DNA of 64,000 bases from Algoriphagus sp. Y33 (GCF_014838715.1 NZ_CP061947.1:1240001-1304000); one strand, 5' to 3'; positions 53,237 to 62,893 are shown, counted from the first letter of the stretch. The notes: generated from the sequence alone by a model not told the origin. Made by a program: numbers and translations.

Positions 53237-54297
53237 AGTAATTCGATTGTTTTGAGTCTGTTTACTTTTCCCGAGCCGGTTCTTGAGAACTCAGGGATTA
53301 CAAAAATGTTTTTTGGGAGCTCGTATTTACCCAATTCCATTTTTAGCCTGATGGTGAGTATATTTTCATTTACAGCTGAATCTTTAGACTCTATAGCCAG
53401 ACATAATTTTTCACCCAGTTTCTTATCTTTCATTCCAAAAAAGAAGAATGCGGAATTGGGATAAAAACTGTGGATTAAACGCTCTGTTTTGGCTTCCAAC
53501 AGCTCGGGATGGAGCTTCACCCCACCGGAGTTGATGACAAAGTCTGCCCTTCCGAGCCAGCGAAATAAATCCTTATCGATCAACTCAACCAGATCATTTG
53601 TTTGCACCAATTGATTATTGCTTGATTCTGATTTCACCCAAAGTGCATTTCGTTCATCCAAACCAAATTCTACTCCCGGTAACATGCTGTAGATCAATTC
53701 ACCTGGTACGATTTTGGCCAGCGCAACATGGGATACTGTCTCAGTCATGCCATAAGTCTGATAAGCCTGAATATCGCTTGCGATGAGTTGGTGCTTTAAA
53801 CCCGTATTTAATGGAGCTCCACCTATTATCAGGTGTTTAATTTGCTTAAGCTTCACTAATGAAGACTTGTCCTTCAGTGAGGCTTCGACCTGAAGAGGCA
53901 CCATCGCGACAAAATCAGGAATGGCATTTACTTCCAAAAGAGGGTTTGACTTAGGTTCAACGAACTGAATGGAGCAGTCCCACACCTGCGCGCGCACCAA
54001 CATCATTTTGCCTGCAATATAGGCAGGATCTAGGCAACACAGTAAAGTACTAGCTCCATCGGTTTTGAAAAACGCCTGAGTTGACTTGGCACTGGCTATC
54101 ATTTGAGCCCGTGTGATCTCCATTTTTTTTGGAATTCCGGTGGAACCTGAGGTTTGCTGCACAAAGATGTTTTTACCTGAAAGCCATTCGCGACAGAATT
54201 GAACAGCGGCTTTCACATAGTCGGGAAAATCATCGGGAGTAGTTTCAAAGTCTTCCTTTGTGATCAATGCGTAGTTGTCGAAAATCAGTTGAAACAT
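53233..54297 (-). CDS. menE: o-Succinylbenzoate-CoA ligase-like AMP-binding enzyme
   Basis: 354 residues of the adenylate-forming family, short MenE form found in Bacteroidota. Adenylate motif QQTSGSTGIPKKMEI, substrate strand AYQTYGMTETVSHVAL, hinge and GRADFVINSGGVKLHPELLE, and the C-terminal catalytic lysine in SRTGSGKVNRLK. It should activate o-succinylbenzoate with CoA in menaquinone synthesis. The divergent menB next to it supports this. Its stop overlaps the head of repeat element E2. Confidence 0.9.
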   Translation of the reverse strand: MFQLIFDNYALITKEDFETTPDDFPDYVKAAVQFCREWLSGKNIFVQQTSGSTGIPKKMEITRAQMIASAKSTQAFFKTDGASTLLCCLDPAYIAGKMMLVRAQVWDCSIQFVEPKSNPLLEVNAIPDFVAMVPLQVEASLKDKSSLVKLKQIKHLIIGGAPLNTGLKHQLIASDIQAYQTYGMTETVSHVALAKIVPGELIYSMLPGVEFGLDERNALWVKSESSNNQLVQTNDLVELIDKDLFRWLGRADFVINSGGVKLHPELLEAKTERLIHSFYPNSAFFFFGMKDKKLGEKLCLAIESKDSAVNENILTIRLKMELGKYELPKNIFVIPEFSRTGSGKVNRLKTIELL

Positions 54298-54406
54298 GTG
54301 CCAAGTCCTTGTTAATGCTTTTGCCTAAGGTAACTATCCTTCCTTCAAAATTCAGGGAAGCCTGTTATCTTGCAAAAGAATTAGATTTTTACCCAAATCG
54401 AAAGAT

Positions 54407-55240
54407 ATGAACTGGATCACTGCAAAAGAATACGAAGATATTACCTATAAAAAATGTGACGGCGTGGCGAGAATCGCTTTCAATCGTCCTGAAGTCAGGA
54501 ATGCTTTCCGTCCGAAAACTACAGCTGAACTGTATGATGCATTTTACGATGCACAGGAAGATACCTCCATCGGTGTGGTTTTATTGAGCGGGGAAGGGCC
54601 TTCGGCAAAAGACGGAGGTTGGGCATTTTGCTCCGGTGGCGACCAGAAAGCACGAGGCAAGCAAGGCTATGTAGGCGAAGATGGATATCATCGGTTGAAT
54701 ATTTTGGAGGTGCAGCGCCTGATCCGTTTTATGCCTAAGGTAGTGATAGCTGTTGTTCCTGGCTGGGCAGTAGGAGGAGGGCATAGCTTACATGTGGTCT
54801 GTGACTTGACTTTGGCGAGTAAGGAGCATGCGATCTTCAAGCAGACCGATGCTGATGTGACCAGCTTTGACGGAGGCTATGGTTCGGCTTATTTGGCCAA
54901 AATGGTGGGACAGAAGAAAGCGCGTGAGATATTCTTTCTGGGAAGAAACTATTCAGCACAGGAAGCCTATGAAATGGGAATGGTAAATGCCGTGATCCCC
55001 CATGCTGAATTGGAGTCAACGGCTTACGAATGGGCTCAGGAAATCTTAGCCAAGTCACCGACCTCTATTAAGATGCTGAAGTTTGCGATGAATCTTACTG
55101 ATGATGGAATGGTAGGGCAACAGGTTTTTGCAGGGGAAGCCACCCGATTGGCTTATGGCACTGATGAGGCGATCGAAGGCAGAAATGCATTCCTGGAGAA
55201 GCGTAAGCCAAATTTTGGAGCCAATAAGTGGATACCTTAG
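54407..55240 (+). CDS. menB: 1,4-Dihydroxy-2-naphthoyl-CoA synthase
   Basis: 277 residues, crotonase fold, normal MenB length. Oxyanion and MenB-specific blocks: RIAFNRPEVRNAFRPKT, WAFCSGGDQKARG, VVPGWAVGGGHSLHVVCDLT, ADVTSFDGGYGSAYLA (catalytic region) and PNFGANKW at the C-terminus. It closes the second ring of menaquinone from succinylbenzoyl-CoA, the product of MenE encoded divergently 109 bp away. Followed by a long hairpin terminator. Confidence 0.97.
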   Translation: MNWITAKEYEDITYKKCDGVARIAFNRPEVRNAFRPKTTAELYDAFYDAQEDTSIGVVLLSGEGPSAKDGGWAFCSGGDQKARGKQGYVGEDGYHRLNILEVQRLIRFMPKVVIAVVPGWAVGGGHSLHVVCDLTLASKEHAIFKQTDADVTSFDGGYGSAYLAKMVGQKKAREIFFLGRNYSAQEAYEMGMVNAVIPHAELESTAYEWAQEILAKSPTSIKMLKFAMNLTDDGMVGQQVFAGEATRLAYGTDEAIEGRNAFLEKRKPNFGANKWIP

Positions 55241-55314
55241 TGAGACTTTAGTAGCAAGAGGTTAGTATCAAGGACTAAGAGCCAAGAAATTGGAGCCAGG
55301 AAGATAGACAATAG

Positions 55315-55357
55315 AGCCAAGAATTAAGATTTTTGAAAATCTTAATTCTTGGCTTTT
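55315..55357 (+). terminator. Extra-long terminator hairpin behind menB
   Basis: Perfect 19-bp stem (55315-55333 / 55336-55354) with a two-base TG loop, followed by four Ts. The left arm begins AGCCAAGAATTAAGA. Preceding bases (55252-55314) carry degenerate AGCCAAGAA and TAGTANCAAG repeats, so the hairpin belongs to a repeat family rather than being a plain terminator. Confidence 0.65.
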
Positions 55358-55373
55358 CTATGTGGGTTTGAAT

Positions 55374-55610
55374 TTAGGAAATCAATTCACTTACTAGTAA
55401 ATCCTCGTCTAGATCCTCCCAGTGAATTCCATCTCCATCGCCAATAAATCTCCAGTTATTTAACTCTGTATCGGAGGCATTTCTCAGGGATGGAAACCAT
55501 TCCAATGGAATACTTATTTCCCGACCATCTTCCATGATAATTTTCATTTTGTTATTTGAAAATGAAAGATCAGAAGCTTGATTAGATTTGAATTTAGTTA
55601 AAGTACTCAT
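55374..55610 (-). CDS. DUF2442 domain protein
   Basis: 78 residues from the ATG at 55610. DUF2442 pattern: a strand pair with IIMEDGREISIPLEWFPSL and ending HWEDLDEDLLVSELI. The family is usually encoded with DUF4160, and the pair is often listed as a toxin-antitoxin-like unit, though the mechanism is unproven. Here its start lies inside the end of a frameshifted DUF4160 gene (stop at 55594-55596). Confidence 0.88.
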   Translation of the reverse strand: MSTLTKFKSNQASDLSFSNNKMKIIMEDGREISIPLEWFPSLRNASDTELNNWRFIGDGDGIHWEDLDEDLLVSELIS

Positions 55611-55824
55611 CCCATTTTTGATCAAATAGTTGAACGTTTAGTTCAATTAAGGTACGGTTTCTGACAATTCAGATGCTGAAAAATTTTTTGATTTGACCAA
55701 TTGGCTAGGGTTTAAAATGAATTTTGCAGTCTTTCCGGATTTTTCCACATGAATATGTTTAGGCAAATGATCATTGCTATAGAAGAAAAACCTAAAACCT
55801 TTTACTCTCAGAACTGTAGGCATT
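55594..55824 (-). pseudogene. DUF4160 gene with two compensating frameshifts
   Basis: From ATG 55824 the frame reads MPTVLRVK, and the family pattern continues one base on, at an A-run (55800-55804), as GFRFFFYSNDHLPKHIHVEK and on to NPSQLVKSKNFSASEL. It then returns to the first frame as RNRTLIELNVQLFDQKWDEY to the stop at 55594-55596. Total length is divisible by three (77 codons), so the two shifts cancel. The pieces together form a complete DUF4160 protein, partner of the DUF2442 gene it overlaps. Unbroken translation stops after ten codons. Confidence 0.7.
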
Positions 55825-55870
55825 GCTTCACAAGTTAAACAATTCTAAAATTTCTAATAGGTTATATGAT

Positions 55871-55909
55871 CAGAAAATCCCTTCCAAAGTATCTGAAAGG
55901 GATTTTCTG
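55871..55909. terminator. Terminator behind the DJ-1/PfpI gene
   Basis: Perfect 13-bp stem CAGAAAATCCCTT (55871-55883) / AAGGGATTTTCTG (55897-55909). It lies 18 bp behind the PfpI-type stop on the reverse strand. Confidence 0.7.
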
Positions 55910-55927
55910 TTGTAAGCCAAGGTAGGA

Positions 55928-56503
55928 TCAGATTTCGATTTTTGCTCCAAGCACTTTAAGAAATTCGCGGATCCAAGCCGGGTGACCCGGCCAAGCCGGA
56001 GAAGTGACCAGATTGCCATCCACATAGGCATCTGTGGCAGGAATATCCTGATATTCTCCACCTGCGATAGTTACCTCCGGTCCCACGGCAGGGTATGCAG
56101 TCAGCTTTCTGCCTTTTACCACTCCGGCGGCGGTTAGAATCTGGATCCCGTGACATACAGCAGCCACCGGTTTATTGGTATCAAAGAAGTGCTTGACGAT
56201 CTCCAGCAGCTTTTTATTCAATCTCAGGTATTCAGGAGCACGCCCACCTGCAATCGCCAATCCTACATAGTCATCTACATCTATCTGTTCAAAGGAATAG
56301 CTTAGCATAAAGTTGTGACCGGGCTTTTCGGTATAGGTGAGATCACCTTCAAAGTCATGAATGGCAGTTTTGATGGTTTCTCCCTTTTTCTTTCCGGGGC
56401 ATACAGAGTGGACCTCGTAGCCTACCATTTCCAGCATCTGCACAGGAACCATTGTTTCGTAATCTTCCGCAAAATCTCCTGTAAGGAATAATATCTTTTT
56501 CAT
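55928..56503 (-). CDS. DJ-1/PfpI-family protein
   Basis: 191 residues, class-I glutamine-amidotransferase-like fold. N-terminal [20 protein letters not shown], the [11 protein letters not shown] block and the nucleophile elbow AAVCHGIQ with C117 are present. PfpI-like members act as glyoxalase-III-type or chaperone proteins; the large loop at 30-65 resembles the long PfpI subgroup. Catalytic His/Glu partners are not certain from sequence. Stand-alone with its own terminator. Confidence 0.9.
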   Translation of the reverse strand: MKKILFLTGDFAEDYETMVPVQMLEMVGYEVHSVCPGKKKGETIKTAIHDFEGDLTYTEKPGHNFMLSYSFEQIDVDDYVGLAIAGGRAPEYLRLNKKLLEIVKHFFDTNKPVAAVCHGIQILTAAGVVKGRKLTAYPAVGPEVTIAGGEYQDIPATDAYVDGNLVTSPAWPGHPAWIREFLKVLGAKIEI

Positions 56504-56577
56504 TTTTTTATGATTAGTTGGTTTGAAAAGTGGGTAGAGAATCTACCTGTTTTAGTTAGCCCAATTTAAGAAAATGA

Positions 56578-56747
56578 AGCTGGAATGAGATTAATCAAGA
56601 GTTAAGTTTTGCTAATGTTCCTGTCTTTATCTATGGACATAGCATGGGTGGCGGTTTGGTGGTTATGGCTACCATGAATTGATCAATGATCTGGATCGGG
56701 AAGAGATGATGAAATTGATTGTGAGCTGGGTAAAAGATCGTATTTAG
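56578..56747 (+). pseudogene. Relic of a monoacylglycerol-lipase-type alpha/beta hydrolase
   Basis: The forward strand carries the nucleophile-elbow region NVPVFIYGHSMGGGLV (56613-56660 area) and, in a different frame shortly after, the C-terminal piece GYHELINDLDREEMMKLIVS followed by WVKDRI and a stop at 56745. In intact lysophospholipases these parts are about 150 residues apart, so the middle and the whole N-terminus are deleted. Confidence 0.6.
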
Positions 56748-56765
56748 ATGGGTTAAACCTATGGA

Positions 56766-57251
56766 TTATATTTCTAATAATAACCCATTGATATCCAATT
56801 TCCTGGTGTACATCATAATACTTCCGTCAGGATTTAGTGGCCATGCTTCTTTTGGTCTGTCCCAATACAGCTCGACTCCATTTTCATCCGGATCATCTAA
56901 GTACAATGCTTCGGAAACTCCATGATCTGCAGCACCGGTCAGTGGATAATTCGCATCTATCAGCCGCTGCAGCAAAACAGCCAGGTCTCTTCGTGTGGGC
57001 AGCACGATTGCGGTATGGAAAAGCCCCGCGGTATTCTTTGGTGTGGGCTTTCCTCCTTTGCTTTGCCAAGTGTTTAGTCCGATGTGGTGATGATAACCTC
57101 CGGCAGAAATAAAGGCGGCATCCTGCCCATACATAGTAATCAATTCAAAACCCAATAAACCTTGATAGAAGTCCAATGACTTTTGAAGATCTGAAACCTT
57201 CAGATGTATATGGCCAATTCGGGTAGCGGCGGGGATGGTGTAGGTATTCAT
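56766..57251 (-). CDS. VOC-family glyoxalase/dioxygenase-like protein
   Basis: 161 residues, vicinal-oxygen-chelate fold. Metal-site blocks GHIHLKVSDLQKSLDFYQGLLGF split over two strands, HHHIGLNTWQSKGG, FHTAIVLPTRR and DPDENGVELYWDRP give the usual His/His/Glu positions. The pattern is closest to CatE-like extradiol enzymes of Bacillus and Bacteroidota, but the substrate is not determined. It stands 96 bp upstream of the GH67 gene's stop and reads in the same direction. Confidence 0.9.
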   Translation of the reverse strand: MNTYTIPAATRIGHIHLKVSDLQKSLDFYQGLLGFELITMYGQDAAFISAGGYHHHIGLNTWQSKGGKPTPKNTAGLFHTAIVLPTRRDLAVLLQRLIDANYPLTGAADHGVSEALYLDDPDENGVELYWDRPKEAWPLNPDGSIMMYTRKLDINGLLLEI

Positions 57252-57347
57252 TAATTTGAAGTTTGAGATTTGAAATTAACCGAACCCTTAGCTGATTAGT
57301 GCCAAAATGCGTGGAAATTTCAAATCTCAAATAATAAATCTCAAATT

Positions 57348-59501
57348 CTATATCCCCGGCGCATTTGGGAACATCAAGCTCTTATAATATTCCAATTCAC
57401 CTTCAGGCTGTTCGATGTCAGCAGGGAAGGGTAGTTTGGAAATACTTTGAAAATACAGCAAACAGGCATTCCTCCACCATTCTGCTTCTTCTTCCTGAAT
57501 TTCCAAAAGCTGTCGGACATGGTCAAATTCCTCAGGATCTATTTCCGATTCCAAGCTTGCCCAAGTCTGCTGCATTTCCCTTACTTCCTTTACTCCCCGA
57601 TCATAATGATAAGCTATTCCATCCCAGAGGGTATTTCCATCGGTAAGCTTAAAGTCCCATGGCACGTGATGAAACCATAATAGGTATTTCTCAGGAATCT
57701 GATGCGGATCAGACCATTCCTTTGCTATTTCAGGGGCATATTGGTCCAATGCCCCACTTCCGGCACTTGTTCTGTCAAAGCCAATTCCAAGACTATCTGC
57801 CTGATGGTAATAAGGTGCAGTCCAATCTGCTCTTCCGCCCATTACCCAAGGTCCTGGGCCATAGTGATGGCTTCTACCCATGATATGATGCAAGCCAAGC
57901 GGAGTCATATAGTCCACGGCAGCTTCGTGAGATTTTAGCATTATATCACTGATTTTCGCTATCACTTCTTGTTTTTGACCAAAAGTCAATCTGATCCATT
58001 CTTCAGCGATTTGTTCGGATTTCAGGCTTGGATCCCAAGCTTGGCGTCCGAATGCATACCAGTTGGATTGCCCAAACAGATGTCCGGTCCAGTTGCGGTC
58101 TGTTCCAATATTGGAGACTCCCGCGATAAGCGTAAGCTTTTGACCACTTTCTTCTCCTTCGAGAATACTTGCCACTGTAGAAGTCGAAGAAGGCCGAAAG
58201 GTTTTCGTTTTTAACACTTCCTCCCACATGGGAGCGAGGTAAACCAGCTGAGTGGCTTGCCCAAGGTATTCCTGAGTGATCTGGAACTCCATCCCAACAT
58301 TTGTCTTGTTGATAGCTCCATATAGGGGGTGAACAGGCTCCCGGGGTTGGAAATCAATAGCGCCATTTTTTGTTTGGATGATCACATTGTCTTTGAATTT
58401 CCCATCCAGTGGTTCGAATTCATAATTTGCCTGCTTGTGACGATCCACATCATCTTCATGGGAATAGACGAATGCCCTCCAGATCAATACTCCACCATGA
58501 GGTGCCAAAGCATCGGCAAGCATATTTGCCCCTTCTGCATGATTCCTTCCGTATTCATGCGGCCCGGGTTGTCCTTCGGAATTTGCTTTTACCAGAAATC
58601 CACCGAAATCAGGAATGAAGGAATAGATCTCATCGGTCTTCTTTTTCCAGAAATCAATCACCTCAGGATCCAGCGGATCGGCAGTCTTCAAGTTGCCAAT
58701 TTGAATAGGAGCCGAGAAGCGGGCAGTCAAGAAAACCTTGATTCCATAGGGTCTGAAAACATCCGCCAAAGCCTTCGCCTTTTTCATGAAATCAGTGGTC
58801 AATATCAGGGCATTTGCGTTCACATTTGTGAGTGAAACTGCATTGATTCCTATAGAAGCATTTGCCCTGGCATAGTCAATGTACCGTGGATCAATGTAAC
58901 CCGGAAGTCTATGCCAATCCCAAATCGAGAAGCCTGCATAGCCTCTTTCGACTGTCCTATCGAGATTGTCCCAATGGTTTAACATCCTAAGTTTAATTTT
59001 CGGACTTTCAGCTAATTCAATAGACTTATCGAAAGTGTTACTTTGTATAGAATTCAGCCAATTATAAACCCCGTAAAGTGCTCCGATAGGTTGGTTTCCC
59101 ACGATTGTGTAGAATGATTTTCCATCCAGTTCCACCGAGCCCCGCCAATATCCATCATCTCCTAGTGCTTTGATTTCTGCCTGCTGACTCAGTGACAATA
59201 CCTGAGAAAGTTGCTCCCGGGTTCCAATCCAAAGTTTAGTCTTTTGAAGTCTTTCTTTACTGAAAACAGGAGCTTTGCCAAGCATATTTCCGGAAGCCAG
59301 ATTCAGCTCATTTTTGATGGCATCGAATGTGGGATTCTCACCGTAAAAGTAAACCCCACCAAATAATGGTTCGACTTGGAATTTCAATTTTGCTTCATTG
59401 ATGGGCTGATAATCCAGCCAGAGTTTGTAGCCGTCATTGGCAAGTGAAGTCAAGGCGGTACACAGCCACAGTAGGGCTGCGAGATAAATAGGTTTGTACA
59501 T
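57348..59501 (-). CDS. Secreted alpha-glucuronidase, glycoside hydrolase family 67
   Basis: 717 residues with a signal peptide (YLAALLWLCTALTSLAN). GH67 landmarks: DGYKLWLDYQPI at the N-terminal beta domain, DFGGFLVKANSEGQPGPHEYGR with a catalytic carboxylate, GVLIWRAFVYSHEDDVDRHKQ and HHIMGRSHHYGPGPW. It removes 4-O-methyl-glucuronic acid from xylo-oligosaccharides. No xylanase or SusCD pair is in the window. Length is normal for the family. Confidence 0.95.
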   Translation of the reverse strand: MYKPIYLAALLWLCTALTSLANDGYKLWLDYQPINEAKLKFQVEPLFGGVYFYGENPTFDAIKNELNLASGNMLGKAPVFSKERLQKTKLWIGTREQLSQVLSLSQQAEIKALGDDGYWRGSVELDGKSFYTIVGNQPIGALYGVYNWLNSIQSNTFDKSIELAESPKIKLRMLNHWDNLDRTVERGYAGFSIWDWHRLPGYIDPRYIDYARANASIGINAVSLTNVNANALILTTDFMKKAKALADVFRPYGIKVFLTARFSAPIQIGNLKTADPLDPEVIDFWKKKTDEIYSFIPDFGGFLVKANSEGQPGPHEYGRNHAEGANMLADALAPHGGVLIWRAFVYSHEDDVDRHKQANYEFEPLDGKFKDNVIIQTKNGAIDFQPREPVHPLYGAINKTNVGMEFQITQEYLGQATQLVYLAPMWEEVLKTKTFRPSSTSTVASILEGEESGQKLTLIAGVSNIGTDRNWTGHLFGQSNWYAFGRQAWDPSLKSEQIAEEWIRLTFGQKQEVIAKISDIMLKSHEAAVDYMTPLGLHHIMGRSHHYGPGPWVMGGRADWTAPYYHQADSLGIGFDRTSAGSGALDQYAPEIAKEWSDPHQIPEKYLLWFHHVPWDFKLTDGNTLWDGIAYHYDRGVKEVREMQQTWASLESEIDPEEFDHVRQLLEIQEEEAEWWRNACLLYFQSISKLPFPADIEQPEGELEYYKSLMFPNAPGI

Positions 59502-59674
59502 AGGTTTTGGGTTTGAGCCTAAAAGATCGATAAATCGAAGCAGAATCCAAAGGTTTGATTTTAAAGCAGCTACTTACAGAGGTGTTATTAATCCCGACAA
59601 TTTTCGTCAAACTTGATTTTCCATTGAGTTTAAACTCCCTGCCTTGCTTATCTTAGTTCGATTACTTTTTACCT

Positions 59675-62600
59675 ATGGATCATAAACCGTTTATTATTTA
59701 CAAATCCTCCGCAGGCTCGGGTAAGACCTATACGCTGACGCTGGAGTATCTCAAGCTTGCGCTGCAAAGCCCTCATGCATTCAAGCAAATCTTAGCCGTG
59801 ACCTTTACCAATAAAGCTACACAGGAGATGAAGGAGCGGATATTGGAAGAGCTGAAAAGACTGAGGGGCCAAGTCAGTCCCGAAGACAAGATGGACGGGG
59901 AATTGATGCGTTCACTACATGTGGACGAGGCAGGGCTAAAGTTCCTTGCCCGGCAGACACTCACGGCGATTCTTCATGATTACGGAAGATTTTCGGTGAG
60001 TACGATTGACAGTTTCTTCCAAAAAGTGGTAAGGGCATTTGCCCGGGAGATTGACTTGAATGCCAAGTTTGATGTGGAATTGGATCAATTGGCAGTGTTG
60101 GAGCGCGTGGTAGACCGGGTGGTGATGCTGGTGATGGAAGATGAATTTCTCCATAAATGGCTCGTGGATTATGCCTATGAACAAATCCAGAATGGCAAAT
60201 CCTGGGATATTAGGCGCAATATTCGAGGCCTTGGTCAGCAGATTTTTCAGGAGGATTTCAAAAAATATTCCCCTGAAATCAAGGAGTTTCTGAAGGATAA
60301 GGAAAATATTACTTTACTACAGTCTTTTGTCCGTGAGCGAAAGCAAGAGATTGTCGGTATCGCCAAAGAACTGGGGAAACAGGCGGACTTGATCCGCATT
60401 TCGAATGGTCTGGAATGGACGGATTTCGCCGGAGGTTCCAGGTCATTTGCCAGGCTGTTTGAGAAATTGGGTGATAGAAACCAGCCTATTCCTATTCTAA
60501 CGGATTCGCAGAAGAGTAAAATCGATAATCCTGAAACTTGGTTTGCAAAATCAAGTAAGCAAATCGATGCAATTCTATCTGCTTACGACCAAGGCTTAAA
60601 CCAAATTTTGCATCAGATTACAGCCTTGGGCTCAAAGTGGAATACGCTGCAGGCAATTGCCAAAAACAGTTACGTCTATGGTGTTTTTAGAAATTTGCTG
60701 GACGAACTTACCCTTGTCAAGGATGAGGAAAACATACTTCTGATCTCTGATGCCAATGAATTTCTCAAGGAAATCACCAAGGGAAATGATACGCCTTTTA
60801 TCTATGAAAAAGTCGGAAATCAGTATAAAAACTATCTGATTGATGAATTTCAGGATACTTCGGGATTTCAATGGGACAGCTTTAAACCACTTCTGGAAAA
60901 CTCACTTGGGCAAAATCAGACTAACCTGCTCGTAGGAGATGTGAAGCAATCGATCTATCGCTGGCGTGGTGGAGAGATGAAATTATTGCTTTCCCAGGTG
61001 GAGGATGAAATAGGCAAGGAACGCATCCAGTTGGAAAATCTGGACAAAAATTTCCGTAGCCTTCCGAATATCATCAATTTCAACAATGCTGTTTTTAAAG
61101 CATTGCCTTCAGCGATGGAGCAGGTCTTAAGTGAAAGCTACGCTGTGGAAAATCCGCAGATCCTTTCGCAGGCTTATTCGGATTCCTTTCAGAAAGTTTC
61201 TCCAAAGAAGGAAAAGTCAGTTTTTAAGGGAAAAGTCAAATTGGAGTTTATCGATCCAAAAAATGAGGATGAAGAAGGGAATTTCGATGAGGTGGTTTTA
61301 TCGAAGTTACCCGATTTGGTCATGGAGCTACAGGATCACGGATATGAGCTGGAGGATATCGCTTTTCTGGTGAGGAGAAAGTCAGAAGGGGAGGCTATAG
61401 CGGATTGCCTGATGAGTTATGCGGCAGATAATCCCGATTCACAGTATAGTTTTGATGTGCTCTCCGACGAGTCCATGTATCTGAACAAAGCGGCATCAGT
61501 GAAGGCCTTGGTTTCAGGCTTCAATTACCTGCACAATCCGTCTGATAAGGTTCAGTACAAAACCATGTGGTATTATTTGGCAGTGTTGATGAACGCACCC
61601 GTAGATCATGAACTGTTTGCATTGGATAGAATGCCCGCTTACTTCGAAGAACAAGTCAAAGCTTTCGGAGAAAAGGAAATCCTGATGCTTCAATTGCCTC
61701 TGATGGAGGCATTGGAAGAGTTGATCAAAGTGCTAGGCCTGATGGAAATTGGTTTGGAGAGAGCCTATATTTCGGGGTTCAAGGAAGCGGTGTATGACTT
61801 TACGGCAACTAATCGGGCTGACCTGAGTGGTTTTCTGGAATGGTGGGAAATCAATCAAACCAAGCGCACAGTCAAAATTCCAGAAGGGCATAACGCCATG
61901 AGGATTCTGACAATTCACAAATCTAAAGGGCTGCAGTTTAAGGTGGTCGTGATGCCGTTTCTGAAATGGACGATCTTCGATACCAACAAAGGAAATGTGG
62001 TCTGGTCACCATTTGAGGATAGGGAAAAGGGACTTTCCGCTATTATTCCGCTCACGCTTAATGGGAATTTGGCAGATTCAGATTTTAGAGACACTTATGC
62101 TGAGGAAGCCACCATGGCTTATTTGGATAGTCTGAATATGTTGTATGTGGCACTCACAAGGGCTGAGGATGTTTTCTTTGGATTTTTGCCCTACAAGGAG
62201 AAAATCGGATCACAGAACTCCATGGAGGTCCAGCTTCAGCAATTGATCCAATCTCCACAGTCTTCCGGAACTGACATGAGCTGGATTTCATATTATGACC
62301 AAGAGTCAAAAATATTTGAATTTGGAGATTGGCCTGAAAACCGGCTAAAAACAGTGGAGTCTAAAAATTCTCCTGAACTTCGCTGGGCTTATAAAAATTG
62401 GTCAGAAGTATTGACACTGAAAAAGTATGCAGCTGACTTTTCATTGGAAGGAATGGAGCAGCGGAAGAAGCAGAAGTTTGGCCTGATCGTGCATGAGATT
62501 TTGGAATTATCAGCCGACAAAAATGCGGCTTTGCAGAATTTGCAGACTTTTTATTTTGAAGGGAGATTGAATGAGGAAGAAAAGCAGCTGGTGGAGCGGC

Positions 62601-62893
62601 AATTGGAGCACCTCTTTACCGATCCGCTTTTTGCTTCATGGTTTGGCGCAAAAGGGATTCTCCTGGCAGAGCAAGGCATTCTTCTTCCGGGAGGAAAGCA
62701 GAAGAGACCTGATAGGATTATCCTGAATGAAAGTGAAGCATTGATCGTGGATTTTAAAACAGGCGAAGCACAGATTCGCTACGCCAGTCAGGTAAGAGAA
62801 TATATGGAACTGGTATCAAGACTATCACAAAAGCCCACCAAAGGTTATTTATGTTATTTGGAAACGGGATTAATCGAGGAGGTTTATGCATAG
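59675..62893 (+). CDS. AddA/RecB-like UvrD-type helicase-nuclease
   Basis: 1,072 residues. Walker A KSSAGSGKTYTLTLE (K17), AVTFTNKATQEMKER, DEFQDTSGFQWDSF (Walker B), GDVKQSIYRWRGGE, and the late helicase motif ILTIHKSKGLQFKVV define a UvrD/RecB helicase. A C-terminal PD-(D/E)XK nuclease is indicated by GLIVHEILEL and LIVDFKTGEAQ followed by YASQVREYMEL. It is the AddA-type subunit of a double-strand-break repair nuclease. Its stop overlaps the next, AddB-like, gene by eight bases. Confidence 0.92.
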   Translation: MDHKPFIIYKSSAGSGKTYTLTLEYLKLALQSPHAFKQILAVTFTNKATQEMKERILEELKRLRGQVSPEDKMDGELMRSLHVDEAGLKFLARQTLTAILHDYGRFSVSTIDSFFQKVVRAFAREIDLNAKFDVELDQLAVLERVVDRVVMLVMEDEFLHKWLVDYAYEQIQNGKSWDIRRNIRGLGQQIFQEDFKKYSPEIKEFLKDKENITLLQSFVRERKQEIVGIAKELGKQADLIRISNGLEWTDFAGGSRSFARLFEKLGDRNQPIPILTDSQKSKIDNPETWFAKSSKQIDAILSAYDQGLNQILHQITALGSKWNTLQAIAKNSYVYGVFRNLLDELTLVKDEENILLISDANEFLKEITKGNDTPFIYEKVGNQYKNYLIDEFQDTSGFQWDSFKPLLENSLGQNQTNLLVGDVKQSIYRWRGGEMKLLLSQVEDEIGKERIQLENLDKNFRSLPNIINFNNAVFKALPSAMEQVLSESYAVENPQILSQAYSDSFQKVSPKKEKSVFKGKVKLEFIDPKNEDEEGNFDEVVLSKLPDLVMELQDHGYELEDIAFLVRRKSEGEAIADCLMSYAADNPDSQYSFDVLSDESMYLNKAASVKALVSGFNYLHNPSDKVQYKTMWYYLAVLMNAPVDHELFALDRMPAYFEEQVKAFGEKEILMLQLPLMEALEELIKVLGLMEIGLERAYISGFKEAVYDFTATNRADLSGFLEWWEINQTKRTVKIPEGHNAMRILTIHKSKGLQFKVVVMPFLKWTIFDTNKGNVVWSPFEDREKGLSAIIPLTLNGNLADSDFRDTYAEEATMAYLDSLNMLYVALTRAEDVFFGFLPYKEKIGSQNSMEVQLQQLIQSPQSSGTDMSWISYYDQESKIFEFGDWPENRLKTVESKNSPELRWAYKNWSEVLTLKKYAADFSLEGMEQRKKQKFGLIVHEILELSADKNAALQNLQTFYFEGRLNEEEKQLVERQLEHLFTDPLFASWFGAKGILLAEQGILLPGGKQKRPDRIILNESEALIVDFKTGEAQIRYASQVREYMELVSRLSQKPTKGYLCYLETGLIEEVYA

